Source: DASRDE01 sp035938175
Lineage (GTDB): Bacteria; Vulcanimicrobiota; Vulcanimicrobiia; Vulcanimicrobiales; Vulcanimicrobiaceae
DNA: 64,000 bases
Reading direction: 5' to 3'
NCBI GenBank assembly: GCA_035938175.1
Contig: DASZHD010000052.1
Span: 59,352 to 123,351 of the forward strand
Below are positions 61,319 through 64,000 of the stretch, piece after piece. How positions within the stretch are numbered: position 1 is the stretch's first letter; each line of letters starts with the position of its first letter. Position numbers and translations under genes: made by a program. The notes under the pieces are model-generated. The model was not told where the DNA came from and made no database searches. It saw only the letters and a program-made list of their open reading frames with translations.

Positions 61319-62147
61319 ACGCGTAACCCTTGCCTACTCTCCGTGCCCGAACGACACGTACATCTTCGCGGCGCTGACGAACGGCCTGCTGGATAATGCA
61401 CCCGCCGTGCGCGTGCAATTGGAAGATGTCGAGAATTTGAACAATTCCGCCCTCAAAGGCGACTACGAACTCACGAAGGTCAGCTACGGCGCAATTCCGA
61501 TGCTGATGGACAAATACCGCATTCTTCGCGCGGGCGGTGCACTGGGCACGGGTTGCGGCCCGCTACTCGTGGCAAGAGCCGAAAGCGGCGCCGGGCTGGA
61601 CGATTTTCGCGGGAAACTGATCGCCATTCCGGGTGAAATGACGACAGCGTTCATGCTCATGCGGTTAGCGATGGGGATTCGGCCGCAAACGGTCGCCATG
61701 CGTTTCGATCTGATCATCGATGCGGTCGCAGGCGGCACCGTAGATGCGGGACTGATCATTCACGAGTCCCGCTTCACCTACCAGGAACGCGGTCTCGTCG
61801 CCGTCGCGGATCTGGGCGACTGGTGGGAGCACGAAACCGGTATGCCGATCCCGCTGGGAGCGATCTTGGTTCGCGACGACTTGGACGACGATTTCGCCCG
61901 CCGGATCGACGATGCGATCGTCGAGAGCATTGCCTTCGCGCGCAGCAACGACGCCGAAGTCATGAAATACGTGCGCCAGCACGCGACGGAAATGAGCGAG
62001 GACGTTATGCGCAAGCATATCGCTACCTACGTCAACGGGTTCAGCGAGGACGTCGGCGACCGCGGAATAACGGCGGTTAACGAGCTCTTTCGCCGCGCCC
62101 ACGAGGCGCAAATCATTCCGCAATCGACTGAGGCGGTATTTGTATAG
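61311..62147 (+). CDS. mqnD: 1,4-dihydroxy-6-naphthoate synthase MqnD
   Basis: 278 residues. The opening S-P-C-P-N-D-T, G-T-G-C-G-P-L near 83, and I-I-H-E-S-R near 149 are MqnD hallmarks. It acts on cyclic dehypoxanthine futalosine to give dihydroxynaphthoate. mqnA, mqnC and mqnE are outside the window. Confidence 0.95.
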   Translation: MPERVTLAYSPCPNDTYIFAALTNGLLDNAPAVRVQLEDVENLNNSALKGDYELTKVSYGAIPMLMDKYRILRAGGALGTGCGPLLVARAESGAGLDDFRGKLIAIPGEMTTAFMLMRLAMGIRPQTVAMRFDLIIDAVAGGTVDAGLIIHESRFTYQERGLVAVADLGDWWEHETGMPIPLGAILVRDDLDDDFARRIDDAIVESIAFARSNDAEVMKYVRQHATEMSEDVMRKHIATYVNGFSEDVGDRGITAVNELFRRAHEAQIIPQSTEAVFV

Positions 62148-63363
62148 ATCGCAATTCTTGGCATCCGCTGCGGCCGCGCTCGCGAGTGCATCCGTATCGC
62201 GCGCAGCAACGCTGCCGCGAGCGAAAATTACGCTCGGCAACGAGGTCTTTTTGCAATCGGCCTGGAGCGATCTGCAAGGCAAGTGCATCGGCGTAATCAC
62301 GAATCAAACCGGCGTTACGTCACGTCTCGTCAATGTCGTCGACGCGATTCTGGAAAATCGCGATATCTGCATCAAGGCGATCTATTCGCCCGAACACGGA
62401 CTGCGCGGCGACCGGCCTGCCGGCGCCTACGTTCCTTCCTACACCGATCCTCGCAGCGGCCTGCCGGTTCACAGCTTATACGGACCCACGCGGCGCCCGA
62501 GCGAAGCAATGCTTCAGGGAATCGACGCCCTGCTGTTCGACATTCAAGACGTCGGCTCGCGCGCGTATACCTACATTTCAACGATGGCGTACGCAATGGA
62601 CGCAGCCAAAGAATTTCAGAAGCAGATCTGGATCCTGGACCGTCCCAATCCCATCGGCGGCGAAATGGTCGAGGGGCCGGTGCTCGATCCGCGGTTCAAG
62701 TCATTTATCGGTTTGTATGCGATTCCGATGCGTCACGGCATGACGATCGGCGAATTGGCAAAGCTGTTCAACGATCGCTTCGAAATCGGAGCGGATCTTC
62801 GCGTCGTTCCCATGACGGGATGGCAGCGGTCGATGCTCTGGCCCGAAACGGGGCTGCAATGGGTGCAGACGTCACCGAATATTCCGGAATGGAGCACGAC
62901 GGTCGTTTATCCCTGTACCGGGCTCGTCGACAACGCCGGCTTAAACGGCGGCATCGGCACCACGAAACCGTTCAAATACGCCGGCGCTATCGGCTTGGAT
63001 GCATACCGCTACGCTGCGGCGCTGAACGACCGCGAAATTCCCGGCGTGTACTTTCGTGCCGCCTACTGGTCGCCGCTATTCGGCGAGACGCGCGGCGAGC
63101 AATACTCCGGCGTGGAACTCGACGTTTTCGATCCGCGTGCGTTTCCCGCGGTGCGAACGGCGGTTGAACTGCTAACCGCTTTGCGTGCCGTCTCGCCGAA
63201 GACGTTGAACATCGAATCAGCCTCGCTGGCCAAGGATTGGGGCACCGACGTACTAGGCAACGGGTTGCGCGCCGGACTGAGCGCAGACGACATCGAGTCG
63301 CGGTTCGAACCCGATCTCGCACGTTTCATGACGACTCGCACGAAGTATTTGTTGTACGACTAG
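62140..63363 (+). CDS. Exported DUF1343 / NamZ-like exo-N-acetylmuramidase
   Basis: 407 residues from a TTG overlapping the mqnD stop. A signal peptide covers about 1-23. DUF1343 motifs: I-T-N-Q-T-G near 53, S-P-E-H-G-L-R-G near 83, F-D-I-Q-D-V-G-S-R near 133 and L-D-R-P-N-P near 165. Studied members (NamZ) remove terminal MurNAc from peptidoglycan fragments, a muropeptide salvage step. Confidence 0.88.
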   Translation: MYRSQFLASAAAALASASVSRAATLPRAKITLGNEVFLQSAWSDLQGKCIGVITNQTGVTSRLVNVVDAILENRDICIKAIYSPEHGLRGDRPAGAYVPSYTDPRSGLPVHSLYGPTRRPSEAMLQGIDALLFDIQDVGSRAYTYISTMAYAMDAAKEFQKQIWILDRPNPIGGEMVEGPVLDPRFKSFIGLYAIPMRHGMTIGELAKLFNDRFEIGADLRVVPMTGWQRSMLWPETGLQWVQTSPNIPEWSTTVVYPCTGLVDNAGLNGGIGTTKPFKYAGAIGLDAYRYAAALNDREIPGVYFRAAYWSPLFGETRGEQYSGVELDVFDPRAFPAVRTAVELLTALRAVSPKTLNIESASLAKDWGTDVLGNGLRAGLSADDIESRFEPDLARFMTTRTKYLLYD

Positions 63364-63372
63364 GCATGGTGA

Positions 63373-63503
63373 CGAATTGTCATGGTGATGAATCGTCATG
63401 GTGAGGTATCGAACCACCCTGAGGAATCGAAGGGCCCAATCGTCATGGTGAGGCATCGATCGTCATGGTGAGGCATCGAACCACCCTGAGGAATCGAAGG
63501 GCG
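63373..63503. repeat. Left array of the 47-bp dispersed repeat
   Basis: Two full copies and two or three partial copies of a unit with core TCGTCATGGTGAGG and CACCCTGAGGAATCGAAGGG lie between the NamZ-like gene and the nuclease gene. Orientation is opposite to the array at 63861-64000. Confidence 0.85.
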
Positions 63504-63524
63504 CTGTCGACCCGTTCAAACCAC

Positions 63525-63818
63525 CTAAGGCCGCCGAATCTCCCGCGCGCTGCGAACAACAGCTTCCCAGTCGCCGCGAATTAGCGCGGCTTTCTTTTTT
63601 CGAGACCAGCCTTTGATCTGTTTTTCGAAGCGTATAGCTTCATTCGGATCGCGAAACTCGCTGGTATAGACGAGTTTCACCGGACGCCGCGAAAACGTGT
63701 AGCAGTGAGGGTCGATACCCTGGTTATGTTCGGCGACACGGCGCTCGGCGTCGTTTGTAATTCCGATGTAGTAGCTCGCGTCTCGACATTCCACTATGTA
63801 GACCCAATACGCTTCCAT
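63525..63818 (-). CDS. GIY-YIG endonuclease-domain protein
   Basis: 97 residues, a complete single-domain URI-type GIY-YIG protein: Y-W-V-Y-I-V-E-C and Y-Y-I-G-I-T-N-D form the two strands, with Arg in R-R-V-A-E-H-N and Glu in F-E-K-Q-I-K-G-W. Such proteins nick DNA; many stand-alone ones have no known role. It is closely flanked by inverted arrays of one repeat family. Confidence 0.92.
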   Translation of the reverse strand: MEAYWVYIVECRDASYYIGITNDAERRVAEHNQGIDPHCYTFSRRPVKLVYTSEFRDPNEAIRFEKQIKGWSRKKKAALIRGDWEAVVRSAREIRRP

Positions 63819-63860
63819 GCTGGTTTGTACCGACGTGGCTGGTTTTTAGCAAGGGCTAGA

Positions 63861-64000
63861 GTGCCCTTCGATTCCTCAGGGTGGTTCGATACCTCACCAT
63901 GACGAGTGCGCCCTTCGATTCCTCAGGGTGGTTCGATACCTCACCATGACGAGTGCGCCCTTCGATTCCTCAGGGTGGTTCGATACCTCACCATGACGAG
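63861..64000. repeat. Right array of the 47-bp dispersed repeat (three tandem units)
   Basis: Units at about 63861-63906, 63907-63953 and 63954-64000 are nearly identical head-to-tail copies, period 47 bp, cut by the window edge. Each unit holds two similar halves (TTCGATTCCTCA and TTCGATACCTCA). No spacers are present. Confidence 0.9.

Noticed and set aside
63861..63906. tRNA-like T-arm (GGTTCGATACC)
   Set aside because: The motif is part of the repeat unit; no acceptor, D-arm or anticodon arm can be placed around it.
63861..64000. CRISPR array
   Set aside because: Units follow each other with no spacers, and no cas gene is nearby; it is a plain tandem repeat.

Overview
The window is a dense, high-GC bacterial chromosome segment with about 75 genes. 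Most sit in tightly coupled operons on both strands, often with 4-nt NTGA stop/start overlaps. I see no phage, insertion sequence, rRNA or tRNA. Markers are mixed: futalosine-route menaquinone genes (mqnB, mqnD), a SUF system with SufU and a SufR-type regulator, a TonB C-terminal domain (which hints at a diderm envelope), an EF-G paralogue, GH125 and NamZ-like hydrolases, and probable selenocysteine use. This fits a little-cultured phylum such as Eremiobacterota (WPS-2) or a relative, but that placement is inference; I recognised no taxon-defining gene.

Layout. 1-8.1 kb: exported proteins, a nitrilase-family enzyme with a degenerate second domain, a beta-propeller, a NAGPA-type glycosidase, and TldD/TldE. 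8.1-10.6 kb (minus): a coupled operon of a small protein, a TlpA thioredoxin, a membrane protein and an alpha/beta hydrolase. 10.6-18.2 kb: folD with an altered catalytic site, a 186-bp palindromic element, a LON-domain protein, then mostly single-enzyme housekeeping genes. 18.2-23.3 kb: iron-sulfur assembly, with sufR and an IscU-like scaffold on the minus strand facing sufC-sufD-sufS-sufU; no sufB is present. 23.3-28.3 kb: membrane and secreted proteins including a GH125 mannosidase.

28.3-30 kb holds the most striking locus. An ECF sigma factor sits behind a structured leader and is coupled to a protein that joins a zinc anti-sigma domain to a complete O6-alkylguanine-DNA alkyltransferase. 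This looks like an alkylation-sensing sigma/anti-sigma switch that would do Ada's job with different parts. 30-37 kb: a pyroglutamyl-peptidase-like protein lacking its catalytic His, a PHP phosphoesterase with a histone H1-like tail, an EF-G paralogue, a peptide-binding lipoprotein and orotate phosphoribosyltransferase. 36.9-46 kb (mostly minus): a metallo-hydrolase coupled to a peroxiredoxin whose peroxidatic residue is an in-frame TGA followed by a SECIS-like hairpin (a probable selenoprotein), a double-RCK potassium channel, thiamine genes (thiO, thiS, thiG plus rhodanese), a membrane trypsin-like protease, ETF-QO and an AstE-like hydrolase.

46-64 kb: a LOG protein and an RNase-type MBL enzyme, a second palindromic element related to the one at 11.5 kb, an FAD oxidoreductase, an M20 amidohydrolase, an EAL phosphodiesterase, a 2-oxoacid dehydrogenase operon with two tandem E1-alpha genes, a diguanylate cyclase, queD-queE, mqnB-mqnD, a NamZ-like protein, and a GIY-YIG nuclease flanked by inverted arrays of a 47-bp repeat. 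No gene-free stretch exceeds 300 bases; the longest (28325-28580, 48028-48321, 29950-30175) are described below.
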